The notes: generated by a model from the letters alone, not told the origin. A stretch of DNA of 64,000 nucleotides from Gnetum montanum (GCA_015680685.1 MNCI01006820.1:94919-158918), one strand, 5' to 3'; numbered from the stretch's first letter, positions 23,542-34,964 are shown. Numbers and translations are program-made.

Positions 23542-24720
23542 CTTAACAAATGGCAAGCACCCCGTCGGTTACCTTATCCTTAAGGTAATCCAAGGCAGTT
23601 CCACCAACTGTCAATGTATTATCCAAGTGGAACTCCACCACAACCTATGGAGCAACACTAGTAGTGGAAATACCCACAATCATGGGGGATGCCACCGCCA
23701 AGGCAACAATACCCTTACTAGCAACCGGACCCATATGGCTACTACGTGCTGCAACCAATCTCTCCACATGACTTTGTTGGTCGTGTGACACCACCACATC
23801 ACTACCAAGCTCAGGAGTATTATAGGACTCCTTCTCATGGAAGAGACACACCACATGCATACCATCCTCCAAATCCACCTGCAACTCTTACACTGATAGC
23901 TCCACTATCAACCACTCCAAAAATTCAAGGGATATTCCCCACTCAACCACAACAACCCAATGTCATGAGGGCTTTGAATCCTCAAACCGCAATTGGTTCT
24001 AACAATCTTATGCCGAAAAGACCCTTCTTCAGAACCAACAATTCAACTAAGCCCTCATCATCACAAGCGGTTGAACATCTAAACACCTCCATACCAAATA
24101 AAGTTTTGGGACCTCCTTCAAACCAAAAACAGAGCTCAACGCACATGGTTATGTTAACACATACTGTCACCGATTGGATCAAGGTGGGCCACCTTCCCAG
24201 CAAATTCTCTAATCCTGGAAGTCCTCTAATCTACCTCCAAGTTGCTGGGAATGAACCATGTAAAGCTCTTCTGGACTCAGGTTCCGAAGTCAACTTCATA
24301 TTGCAAAAGATGTACAAAGCCTGGAACCTGCCTCCACTAAGGAAGAGTAATATTCAACTAGAGTTGGCCGACCAGTCCATCACTGTCCCTTTGGGACTGG
24401 TGGAGGACATCATTACCACTGTGAGTGGTTGGTCATATCTAGCTAATTTCCTAGTGATACAAGTAAACAATGGTAAGGGGGACTTCCCAATTATAATGGG
24501 GAGAGCATGGCTGAGCACTATAGATGCACACCTAGGAATTCGTGATCTTTCCCTAGAAATATCCAAGAAAAATCCTTTTGGAAATATTGAGAAGAAGAAA
24601 ATTCCATGCATCGCATACAATGACATAGGGTGCCATTGCATGCAAAAATCATGGGTTATGCAAAGTTTAGCATTGCCTGCATGTGATCAGTGTACATAAG
24701 AAATTAATATACAAAGGTGC
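23542..24720 (+). pseudogene. Linker and aspartic protease of element B
   Basis: The same frame as gag continues after stops into a 317-codon open stretch (23746-24699). It has a Pro/Gln/Tyr-rich linker, then a retropepsin-like domain. The active site is ALLDSGSEVN near 24268, the flap-side block is LELADQSITVPLGLVEDI, and the end block is IIMGRAWLST near 24494. This is the protease type of Athila/Tat Gypsy elements (family knowledge). It would process Gag-Pol. The protease domain looks intact in this copy. Confidence 0.85.
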
Positions 24721-26040
24721 ATATATGCAGCAACCACACAACAAGAGGACACCTTGTGGCTGATGGCTGATCAAGAGAGTAACTCAATAACATGCATGGA
24801 ATTAACTGAGGGAATAACTAGTTCTTACATTGGAAGCACAAACACACTTGAGCAAGTCCGTTGCCAACTTTCATACCTTAGCCTCGAAAACATCAACTAG
24901 GGGAAGTTGGAAATTCCTAAGAGATTTTAAGAAAAGCCCCTTGATTTGACACCATTGCCCACCAATCTGGAGTATATGACCCTTGAAAACGGAAAACCAG
25001 TAATCATCAACGCAAAACTTGTTCCCAACCAAAAAGAGAGGCTACTGAAAGTAATAAATAAGTGGTCAAAATTCTTTGCCTAGTCATATCCCGAGTTAAC
25101 CGGAATAGATCCTAGGATATGCCAGCATAGGATTTACAACAGACCCCTCCATGAAACCTCNNNNNNNNNNNNNNNNNNNNNNNNNNNNNNNNNNNNNNNN
25201 NNNNNNNNNNNNNNNNNNNNNNNNNNNNNNNNNNNNNNNNNNNNNNNNNNNNNNNNNNNNNNNNNNNNNNNNNNNNNNNNNNNNNNNNNNNNNNNNNNNN
25301 NNNNNNNNNNNNNNNNNNNNNNNNNNNNNNNNNNNNNNNNNNNNNNNNNNNNNNNNNNNNNNNNNNNNNNNNNNNNNNNNNNNNNNNNNNNNNNNNNNNN
25401 NNNNNNNNNNNNNNNNNNNNNNNNNNNNNNNNNNNNNNNNNNNNNNNNNNNNNNNNNNNNNNNNNNNNNNNNNNNNNNNNNNNNNNNNNNNNNNNNNNNN
25501 NNNNNNNNNNNNNNNNNNNNNNNNNNNNNNNNNNNNNNNNNNNNNNNNNNNNNNNNNNNNNNNNNNNNNNNNNNNNNNNNNNNNNNNNNNNNNNNNNNNN
25601 NNNNNNNNNNNNNNNNNNNNNNNNNNNNNNNNNNNNCCAACTTAAGGTTCAACTGGCAGAAAAGCCATTTGATGGTCCAAGAGGGCATAGTACTTGGGCA
25701 TAAAATTTCACATTCAGGAATAGAGGTGGACCCAGAGAAAGTTAGGGTCATCCAAGGAATCTCCCAACAACTAGAAACTATGAAATACATTCGGTCATTC
25801 CTTGGACACACTGGCTACTATCGGAGATTCATTGAGAACTTCTCCAAGATTGCTAAACTGTTGGTAGAACTAACGAAGAAGGATGCACCATTCGAATGGA
25901 CCAGGGAATGTGAACGAGCATTCCAAACTCTGAAACAAAGGCTTGTAGAAACTCCCATTCTACAAGCCCCTGACTGGTCTAGACCGTTCCATATAATGGC
26001 TGACGCATCCAATTATGCCTTAGGAGCTGTACTGACATAG
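24721..26040 (+). pseudogene. Reverse transcriptase of element B (interrupted by assembly gap)
   Basis: The spacer and first RT blocks are readable to 25160. The palm, including the YxDD catalytic box, falls in the 476-bp run of N. It resumes at 25637 with [27 protein letters not shown] and the connection to RNase H ([13 protein letters not shown]). It would copy element RNA into DNA inside particles. Stops near 24900, 24930 and 25083 show that it is not intact. Confidence 0.85.
25161..25636. other. Assembly gap (476 N) inside the RT of element B
   Basis: A run of N; nothing can be said about the missing RT core. A further single N is at 27515. Confidence 1.
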
Positions 26041-26400
26041 TTAGATGAACAAAAACGCCCTTATTACATTCACTGTGCAAGTAAGAGTATTGCCGGTGCA
26101 CAACTAAACTATACAACTACAGAAAAAGAATTAATGGCTGTAGTGTTTGCACTGGACAAATTTAGGCACTATGTGTTAGGCTACAAAGTGTACATTCATA
26201 TGGATCATAGTGCAATTAGGTTCCTCATGAATAAGCCAACGGTTAGCCCTCGTATCATACGTTGGCTAGTAATCCTACAGGAGTTCGATCTAACGATGAT
26301 AGATCGAAAGGGCACCGAGAACGTAGTTGTGGATCATTTATCTCGGTTGCACTGGGATAGCAAAGAGGATGAATACGCCATATCTGACAATTTTCCCGAC
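25960..26400 (+). pseudogene. RNase H of element B
   Basis: It shows [14 protein letters not shown] (first Asp), TTEKELMAVVFALDKFRHY (Glu), MDHSAIRFLMNK (Asp) and VVVDHLSRL (last Asp), the usual Ty3/Gypsy RNase H order. An in-frame TAG at 26038-26040 lies between the first two blocks; element G has a TAG at the same codon. The domain removes the RNA strand during reverse transcription. Confidence 0.85.
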
Positions 26401-26559
26401 GAGACCCTCTTTGCCGGTGTAGTGAATAACCAACCCATGGGAATGAATTGGTACAATATCATTCTCACCTATCTCCTTTTCCAACAAACACCATAGGGGT
26501 TGAACTTTAGGAAGAAATAACAGTTTCTTCACAGAACCAAGTACTTCATGGAGATCAAA

Positions 26560-27716
26560 GGACAACTTTACAAAGTCTGTCCTGATGGCTTGGTTCAATG
26601 TGTGCCCTACATGGACCAACTAAGAATTCTCCAAGATGCTCATGAGGGCCCTTGTGGGGGTCACTATGTAGGGAGATGAACGACTATTAAGATCCTGCTT
26701 GCAGGATATTACTGGCCAACACTATTTCAAGATGCCCATCATTTTGTCCAATCCTGTGAGTGCTATCAATGTGATGGCGGAATGACTGCTACAATGGAGG
26801 ATCCGTAACAATGGATTCAACCTTTGGAACCCTTCGACATTTGGGGAATAGACTTTATGGGGCCCATTACACCAATGTCCAATGGAAAAACTTATATCAT
26901 TGTCACTATTGACTATCTAACAAAATGGGCTAAAGCAGCTGCTGTAATAGACTGCACATCATCTACAGTTGCACGATTTGTACAACAACAAGTCGTAAAT
27001 AGGTTTGGTGTGCCACATGCACTTATCTCAGATAATGGAATGCATTTCACGGGTGCAACCTTTCAAAAATTGATGTAACGCTTAGGGGTTGAACATAAAT
27101 TAACTACACCTTATCACCCCCAAGCTAATGGCCAAGCCAAGGTCACTAATCGAGAGATTACTAGAATATTAACAAGGACAATTAACAAATATAGGCGAGA
27201 TTGGAGCTCCCAAAGCTTCCAATTCCTCTAGGCATACGGCTCCACTTGAAAACTCCCTACAGGCTACTCTCCATATGAGTTAGTGTATGGAAAACTCCCA
27301 AAGCTTCCAATTCAAATCGAGCTCCGTACACTGTCCATGGCATGTGACCTCCACCTTGACCTTGATCTAGTGCAAAAACAAAGATTGGAAACTCTAAATG
27401 TGCTAGATGAAAATCGATTGGTTGCCATGTCATCAAATGAGTTGCATAAGGCACATAACAAACAATGTCATGACTGAAAAATCTAAAAGGTTAAGTATCA
27501 ACTAGGAGATAAGGNCATGATCATATACAAACCTGAAAGTCCTAATAAGAGATTATTGGTCAATGTGCAACAAACCAAACCCTTCCATGAACTTAGAATA
27601 GCTAGTGCACATCATACCTCTGAGAGAGGACGACCTTGCTCCTTATTTTGGATCTCTCCCTTTCAATTCAGTCATGGGGGAGACGGCCACCTATGTTGAT
27701 CATTTGAGGCCCTCAG
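26560..27716 (+). pseudogene. Integrase of element B (catalytic Glu replaced by Lys)
   Basis: The zinc-binding part has HEGPCGGHY and CECYQC (26640-26775). The catalytic core has WGIDFMGP (first Asp, about 26840), [18 protein letters not shown] (second Asp, about 27025) and YHPQANGQAKVTNREI. In this last block the Glu expected after NGQA is Lys (AAG, 27139-27141). Element G has the same change. The C-terminal part carries a 19-bp internal duplication (27207-27225 and 27295-27313). Several stops interrupt the frame. Integrase would join element DNA to the chromosome; without the DDE Glu it should be inactive. Confidence 0.85.
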
Positions 27717-29572
27717 TTCTTTTTAAATTTTTGTTTTACACATTTTTCTTTTACAAATATCTTTAACTTTTCTTGTTTTTTTTTTACAACATCGTTTATA
27801 CTTTTTCATTTCTTTGTGTGTTTGATTACTTTGTTTGATTCGTCACTTAATAAGTGCTCTGAAGATGGTATGAACTATATTCCATTGATTGCTAATGTTT
27901 GGTTTTTACCTTTAAGTTATGATGTTGATACTAAGGCATGGTTCTTTTGATATAGTAGGCAATGAGTCCATGTCATCCGTACATCCATAAATTTCTATGG
28001 TCTCTCTTGGCTTGGAACTGTACAGTCCCTTTCCCAACAATAAGAACTATCAATGAATTGGTGATTGGGTATTTTTCAAACTAAGGAAGGACTCAAGGAT
28101 TGAAAAGGGTGTGACTTCAAGAGGATTTGATGCATTTGTGCTGGCCAGTCTCTTGGGTGCTTGAATGTTTTCTTCTTGAGTTTTCTTACCATTCTAACGT
28201 TGCCACATTATCGGGAAGCTAAGCAAATAAAAATAATAAGTCTTTGCATGGTGTGGTTCTCACGCAAAAACACACAAAAAAGAGAGAAAGAAAGAGTGAG
28301 AATTCAAAGCACATCCCGTAGACGAAATAATCATTTAGGCTACAAGCACTGGTTATGGAACTAAAATAAACATGTTCCCTCTAACTAAGGCCTTTCTTGC
28401 TTCCTACTCTCTCATCCTTCGTTTCATTGGAATGCTGGTGGCTCTTTGGTGAAGGCATTCTTGTTAATTCAAGTGGATGGCTGAGCCAAGTGTATTAATG
28501 TGAAGTCACTGAATGTGGTTTGGTTGAGGCCAAATTTGGAATGGGATCTACTAAGTCACATTAACCATCAATACACAAGGGGCTGTACACCACCTTTTTC
28601 TTGAGATTCCATTCCATTCTCTTCTTTCCATCATTCTTTCCCCATTTATCACCTCATTGCCAGTCGTATTAGTAGTCTATATTTTGGTAGATGCATTGTT
28701 TTCTTTTTGGTAAATTCTTGTGGTTAAGACTTTAACTCTTGCTTCCAAATGACATTTTTAGAGCCCACAGACTCTTTGAATGTGGGATTGTTAGGGCATT
28801 AAGGGCATGAGCCTGCTTTGGGGAGGACCCACTGGCATTCCTCTTTGGTGCATCAGTTAATTTCTTTCCCTTAAAAATTTTTGTGATCAATTTCCATTTT
28901 GTTCATTTCCATCTTTGACATCCATTTTATCAGTGTTGTCATTGTTTCTTTTTCTTCATCTTTCTTATTCCTTATCTTTTTCCATTCTATCACTACCGGA
29001 GGTTCGCTCTCAATCATGGGGGTCCTGGCCCAATTTTTTCGATTTTCTCCTAACCCCTACACCTCGGGTAGCCACTAATATTATATCTCCAGATCCTTAT
29101 CAGCCATATCACAACTCATCCAATGGACCTTACACTGAGGCAAGGTATTAACTACATTGTGATTCATTTACCCTTGCTAATATAAGATTGTGTTGTGTGT
29201 GCAGGTGGCAATCATACAACAACGGATTGGATTTGGAGGAAACACTTGGAACGGATCGATGCTGAAACAACTATACAAGGAACAAGATCGATGGCATGCT
29301 TATGGATGGACAACGAAAGGTGCAATCTTGGCATTGGTAGCAGCAGACTTCTTCTTTTCTCTCTCTCTTCTCTCTCAGCTGCCAAATAAGGCTGGATGTC
29401 AATTATGTATAGTGTTCACTCTTGTTGTCATGAACACTAGATTTTGCCATGTATTGTAATGATGATCCATTCACATGTCACCCCATCTACCATCATTCAA
29501 GTCAATAATCCCATACCTTCCTAATATTTTGTAAGGAACTCGAGGACGAGATTTTATTCAGTCATGGGGGTA
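27717..29572 (+). other. Non-coding 3' region of element B
   Basis: No long ORF. It is homologous, by shared short blocks, to 35995-37732 in F and to parts of 42500-44650 in G. It ends with the polypurine tract CAGTCATGGGGG (29559-29570) two bases before the LTR. The same 12-mer occurs at 27669-27680 (end of pol) and, with one change, at 29011-29022. A polypyrimidine stretch ending TGTGTGTGCAG at about 29205 looks like an intron 3' splice site. Confidence 0.7.
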
Positions 29573-30352
29573 TGATAGGATGCAATATCGCATAGGCCAC
29601 GATATCACGTACATGATATTGCAGCTCATTGCCTTGTCTATAAATAAGAGGTGGCCTTCCCTTATTTCTCTATCTAGATCTAGACCCTTAGCAAAACTCC
29701 GGCAGTTTTACCCTTCCAGAGATAGAATAATTTCCATGTGTCCACAGTAGGAGTCTCAAAGTGAACGGATCTTTATTCCAGCAAATTTGTACCTGAGCAC
29801 ACATTTGTGTATGGAAATAAAGACAAACTTTCTAATAAACCTTATAGTGCATGGACTAAGCTAATTAGGATTTAATTAATGTTAAATGCTTAAATGCTTT
29901 CTTAGATAATCAATCTCCCTCAACCCTTAACTCCTAGTTAAGTGTATTCAGTACAACTACTTCGAGCACGTGCGTTACGCTTGGTAACCCAATAACAAAT
30001 AGCATTTGGTAATCCCAGCAGCGTTGCATTGGTTCAGGGTGTGAACGGTAAGTGGGACGGATACTGATGCTAGGGCATTAGAACTTAGTTAATGAAAGTT
30101 AGTCACTTAGTCTCTTCACCCTTTCCCTCATTAGCATAGGCGACAAAAAGATAAAAGTTATAAAAATCATATACCTCAAACTTACTTAACCATACAACCG
30201 TGACAATACAAGTAAGTCTGGGAAGACAATGATTGATTAACCTTAAGTGTTCCATAAGGCACGTAAGCACTTAGTCCTTGGAGTTCAACTGGATCGCACG
30301 TGTAACGCTCGTGTTCGTATGGTTGAGTGTAGGGGTACCTCGCCACTCATCA
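29573..30352 (+). repeat. 3' LTR of element B
   Basis: 780 bp, collinear with the 5' LTR, with TATAAATA at 29639-29646. It starts right after the polypurine tract and ends at CATCA before the target duplicate CGTAT. Confidence 0.95.
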
Positions 30353-30357
30353 CGTAT

Positions 30358-31396
30358 ATTCAAAGTTTGATCTAAAATCAGGGTTTTGGCAAATCCAGGT
30401 TGAACCAAAAGATAGATGGAAAACTATGTTTACCATCCCTATAGGCCTTTACAAATGAATAGTGTTTCCCTTTGAAATTTAAATAGCTCCTTCTATAATT
30501 TAGAGATGCATGGACTAGATATTTAGTAAGTATCCATTCATTCTGGTCTACATAGATGATATTTTAATAATGAGTAAGAACCCATAGCAACACTTAGAAC
30601 ACCTAGAGATATTCAAAAAATTAGTAGATGAAAATGGTTTAGTCTTATCTCCAACAAAGATGACAATTGCTCAAGGTTCTATACAATTTTTAGGACTAGA
30701 AATAAATAACAGTACTATAGCATTACAACCTCACATTTTTGAATCTATCAAAAACTTTCCATATGAGATCAAAGACAAAACACAACTACAAAGGTTCTTA
30801 GGTTGTGTTAATTATCCATCTAGGTTGTATAAGCATCTAGCTTGGGATGGGAAGTTGCTAAATGAACAACTAGGTGTTAATTCGTCATCATGATCGCAAC
30901 AACATATCTCAATTGTTGCTATGATAAAACAACAATGCAATAAGCTCCCAAATCTTCAACTCTCCACTGATTGGAAACTTATTCTTGAAACTAACGCCTC
31001 TTAAGAATTTTGGGAGTTGCCTGAAAAGAAGAAAAAGAGAATGTCCTCCAAATTCGTAGATATACCTCAGGACAGTTTAATGATGCCTAGAAGAATTATC
31101 ATAGTACACAGACAAAACTACTAGCTATTATCAAAGGTATTGAGAGAATTTAGGTTGTTCATGCAGAAAGTACTTTGATTGCTGGCTATTATCAAAGGTA
31201 TTGAAAAAATTTAGGTTGTTTGTGCAAAATGTACATTTCAAAGTACTGAGTGATTTAAAACACTTCGATAAATACTTAAGCATTGATCTGATAGGCTTTA
31301 TTGTTAACAAATTTTGATTTCAGTATTGAGTATATTAATGGTAAACAAAATAGTTTAGCAAATTTCTTAGCTAGAGAGTATCAACTCTATGAGAAT
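30358..31396 (+). pseudogene. Endogenous caulimovirid-like locus, part 2 (RT and RNase H)
   Basis: The reverse transcriptase interrupted at 20663 continues here. The catalytic box Y-I-D-D is at 30549-30560, followed by a thumb region with FLGLEIN near 30690 and RFLGC near 30795, and an RNase H-like segment ending at about 31396. The reading frame is broken by several stops, and part of the RNase H region is locally duplicated (31124-31184 and 31185-31245, offset 61). The order protease, RT, RNase H with no integrase fits a plant pararetrovirus. It would replicate an RNA intermediate in the cytoplasm if intact; this copy is clearly dead. Confidence 0.65.
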
Positions 31397-31469
31397 TAAT
31401 CTTTTTTGTTTGAAATGTTATATCTATTAATAAGAGAAGGTTGCATGTCAAGTATTGTAATATAAATGA

Positions 31470-32230
31470 ATTTCAAATGGCCACTCTAACCCAAGAGTCT
31501 TTCCAAGATGAATGGAAATAGAGCTTTGACCAGTTTATTGACACCTCCGAACTTCTACAAGAAGATCAAAGTTTTGGCTAAAGACATTTCAACTAAGCTT
31601 TGGGGATCCCAATCATAGACCTATCTGAGTTGCAACCCATTTTGAATTCCAAAATCTTTACTTTTCAACTTCTCAACACACAGGGGAAACGGGATCGGCC
31701 ACCGATCAACCGCCTTTACCTAGATCCACTCTAAACCCAACCCTTTTCATGATTATCAAATTGAATTAAACCATGAGATTCTTCCAAACAAAACTTTTGG
31801 ACATGGTGGAGCCAATTTGGCGATACTCCCCGCTTGTTACCATCCCTTATATGCTACTGACGGACAGAATGAACCCAATGGTGATTATTTGTATTATGGG
31901 AACCTTCAAGCAAGGGCTTTCTATATTGAAAAGTACGGTGAACCTCCATCCTACCTTGTAACTTCGTGCATCTCAAAACGTCTTGATTGAAATGCTCCCT
32001 ACCGATATTCATTCTTCCATGAAATCTATACATGTAACAAACATGACATCAAGCAACAATGTTTACCTCCTCCTTAAACCCAAGGACTCGGCAATTGGTC
32101 ATGCTAAACTCAAGAGTTGCCGACATGAATCATCGAGGAACAATATCTTCAAGATATATGTGGTGAGCCTGCTTCTCCTGTCAACTCCAGAATTTGGATT
32201 CTCCTCCACGAGATGATGAAGTGGGGTCCC
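31470..32230 (+). pseudogene. Unrecognised ORF remnant downstream of the pararetroviral pol
   Basis: After the RNase H there is a second, broken coding stretch on the same strand, starting near an ATG at about 31483 and traceable in shifting frames to about 32210. It has an Asn/Gly/Tyr-rich segment near 31830-31960. Some caulimovirids carry an extra ORF at this place, so a viral origin is plausible. No family motif was recognised and no function is claimed. Confidence 0.4.
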
Positions 32231-32380
32231 ATGAAAGTTATGATTCCTGGAGACGCTTAATAATGTCTGTCATCATATGTGTAGTACATGGTGTGCTGGA
32301 TGACAAAGAGTAGAAGTCCCTAGAAGCCGTCAGCTGCTCGTGTAAATATGTATACCTGTTAAGCTGAGAGGCATCGGAAG

Positions 32381-32464
32381 CATTCTTATCCTAAGCATCC
32401 CTCAGCGGCTTCTTGTTTGTATCATTCTTATCCTAAGCATCCCTCAGCAGCTTCTTGTTTGTAT
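32381..32464. repeat. 42-bp direct duplication
   Basis: Two adjacent copies (32381-32422 and 32423-32464) start CATTCTTATCCTAAGCATCC and differ at one base (GCGGC/GCAGC). They lie just downstream of the pararetroviral remnant, possibly in its former non-coding region. Confidence 0.9.
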
Positions 32465-33164
32465 CTCTAGATTGCCAATGTGAATAATATAAGCTTGAGA
32501 CAGTTTGTTTATAAGATCTCTGTTTTGCTCGGTGTTTCCGCTTGAAAATGTATGAGCGTTTGAGGTGTAAGAACGGTGCGAGCGATCCGGCGATTCAAAC
32601 AATAAGGTCATGAGATACAAAAAATCTGCAAATTTCACCCGAACTGTTTATGAAAAGATACACACTAAATAAAAAAGGTATAAGAGATAGTATAACGAGA
32701 TATATCTCATTACTCATTGGAATCTGTGGAAACTGTCAATAACCTTTAATATGATATATTAAAGAACCTTAAAATACCATTATACCACGAATCCATAGCT
32801 TCCATACAGAAGCTATATGATAGTCATAATAGAACTTCCAAGATCAGTGCACCAAAGACACATTCAAACTTTACCTGCAATATTGATACAATGAAAGGTT
32901 TCCTACTGTCAAATCCCTACTTTAAGTGATACAACATTAATTTCAAACTAATAACCTGCACAAAATCATTGGTCCTTGTTCTATGTGCAGAAAATGAAAC
33001 ATATGTTTATCTTACCGGTCAGATATTAAAAGCCAGAAACGAGGTTATTGTTCTTCCATTTCAGAACTCAGAACCATGATAAAAGCACAGACATTAGATT
33101 TTGTTAATGTTATCAAAAATGATACGGAAAACCTCTATACCTCAATCTGCAATCAGATGACTCT

Positions 33165-33654
33165 TCAAGTTGAACGAGCTTCATTTTCATTGTGGAGATG
33201 CGTATATGAACCACATTCACCTTCATTCGCATTAAATGCAACAGGAATTTTTCCTTGCTTTTCACTGATTCAAAAACAATGCTATTCAGCAATATTGATA
33301 ACACGTTTCGAAAAATAACATATATTTTAACATTACCTTTTGAAAAAACAACAAAGCAAGGTGAGAAACGGTACAAAAATGAGTAGTATACAGACCAATA
33401 GCCACAATAACATAGGCAACATAATATGATAAAGCAACCTACACAGAAGATCAAAAAATGAGTGACCTATTAAAGAAAATTTTTTACTATCAAGATATTG
33501 TTCTTTTTTTGGCAGCCAACTAACATCATAAAAACTCTAATGCAAATCATAATCTGATAAAAGTTACCGATTCATGGTAAATGAATAGTTGGATAATTAC
33601 TGCCCACAAATCTGAAGCCAGAAGGGAAAGATTAAAAAGTGTTGCTCCACTTAT
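33165..33654 (-). CDS. SLC35F-like (DUF914) transporter, last three exons (partial gene)
   Basis: Three minus-strand segments read as consecutive exons with GT-AG borders. Exon a, 33654-33568, is 29 whole codons and contains GATLFNLSLLASDLWAV. Exon b is 33438-33392 (SYYVAYVIVAIGL). Exon c, 33264-33165, is a hydrophilic tail ending ENEARST and a stop. Introns are about 129 and 127 bp. The LSLL.SD.WAV motif followed by a hydrophobic Y....A..IVAIGL segment is characteristic of the C-terminal membrane helices of SLC35F1/F2-type solute carriers, which act in organelle or plasma membranes. The frames are open, so this may be a live gene or a recent fragment. Upstream exons were not found with confidence up to 35.2 kb; one weak candidate is 34631-34602. 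The VDW usually seen at the exon b start is altered. Confidence 0.5.
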
Positions 33655-34297
33655 CTGGAAAAGTGAGCGACTCGGTATCAGTACATATGCATACATTCAA
33701 TATAGGAGAATGTATTATATGAGCTATCAGTTTCACCAATCGCAAAACTAGAGTCACCACCATGGTCATCCGTTCCAACTACATGGATCACCATCGTCAC
33801 CATCGTCATCCTAGCATTGTCCCAACTACATAGATCAGTTATATGAATTCTTTTCGGCCATTCACTCTTTTCGGCCATTCACTTCTATTCAGAGCCAAAT
33901 AATCATTAAAGAATCAAAACCCTGGATTAAAGAATCAAATTGTATCCAGTAAGCCCATATTCATATGCACCAAGGATCTAGAACCTGGAGTTCCAATAAT
34001 CCCTATACTACAGTTATGAATTTAAGATAATAATATGTTGCAATATCAGAAATTGCTTCATAATTTTATCATATGCATGCTGTAACAGAAGTCACGGTTT
34101 CCTTTGGTATCTATAATGAAACATAGTCTAACTATAAAGAATTAAAAAAAAAAACAGGAAAGAAAAAAAGAAAAACATATTTTGAGTAGGAATGGAGTAA
34201 ATGTGGAGAATCCAAATAGAGAAATTCCAAACAAAAGAAAAAGTGAAACCTAAATCATTCAAACACACTGAATCTTAATAACTGAAGCAATATACCC

Positions 34298-34496
34298 GTA
34301 CTTACATCTATCATAAAGATGAGATATAAACAGGTGTCAAGGATTCTGTACTTACATCTATCATAAAGATGAGATATAAACAGGTGTCAAGGATTCCGTA
34401 CTTACATCTATCATAAAGATGAGATATAAACAGGTGTCAAGGATTCTGTACTTACATCTATCATAAAGATGAGATATAAACAGGTGTCAAGGATTC
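34298..34496. repeat. 4 x 50-bp nearly perfect tandem array
   Basis: Units start at 34298, 34348, 34398 and 34448, each beginning GTACTTACATCTATCATAAA. The only difference seen is T/C near the unit end, so the expansion is recent compared with the decayed surroundings. It lies upstream of the candidate SLC35F-like exons, possibly in an intron. Confidence 0.95.
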
Positions 34497-34916
34497 AAAT
34501 GATTGGTAACAATTTATGAAATTTGAAACTAATGCTTCTGTTAAGATAAATAATCTAAATTTAGCTTTGTGCATCTTGTTATTAAAATTCATTTGACCTA
34601 CCACACTGTCTCTTCTTTTTCAAAAATAAAGCTGGAAAACCTTAGTCAAAGAATACTTTCATACTTCTTAACTACTGATGCACAGAAACGCTGAACTACA
34701 ATGTAATTTAGTAACGTTAAGTATTTGGAGGTTAGGATAGTGTACAACTATTTTGCATACAAATCATTCATAGTATTAAAACATTTATGACATTATCCAG
34801 TGCTGGTACAAGGAACATTTTTTATATAAGGGATTACCTAAGTATTTTATTACACATTTATGGAGACCCTAAGGATTTCTTGGATATGGTTTAGCTCCAG
34901 CCATTTCTTTTATGCA

Positions 34917-34964
34917 ATTCTTGTAAATCTGAGTATAGCCATTCTTGTAAATCTGAGTATAGCC
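34917..34964. repeat. 24-bp direct duplication
   Basis: ATTCTTGTAAATCTGAGTAT plus AGCC occurs twice back to back (34917-34940 and 34941-34964). Confidence 0.9.

Larger units (their letters stand above)
20664..30352 (+). mobile_element. Element B: complete 9.7-kb Athila/Tat-like Ty3/Gypsy retrotransposon
   Basis: Both LTRs are present (20664-21467 and 29573-30352) and begin TGAT and end CTCATCA. A perfect 5-bp target duplication CGTAT flanks them (20659-20663 and 30353-30357). In order on the plus strand lie the primer site, gag, protease, RT (mostly inside an N gap), RNase H, integrase, a 1.9-kb non-coding 3' region and the polypurine tract. It sits inside the pararetroviral RT. Frames contain stops, yet long open stretches remain, so it is younger than A and G but not intact. 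Unlike G and H it has no ORF X. Confidence 0.95.

Noticed and set aside
25134-25811. 225-codon open frame on the minus strand
   Set aside because: Almost entirely made of N; the rest is antisense to the RT of element B.
33678-33878. Further exon of the SLC35F-like gene
   Set aside because: The His/Thr-rich open frame shows no resemblance to the family and has no convincing splice borders.
34602-34631. 30-bp exon (IFEKEETV-like) of the SLC35F-like gene on the minus strand
   Set aside because: The splice borders look acceptable and the motif recalls the family, but it is too short to claim without transcripts.
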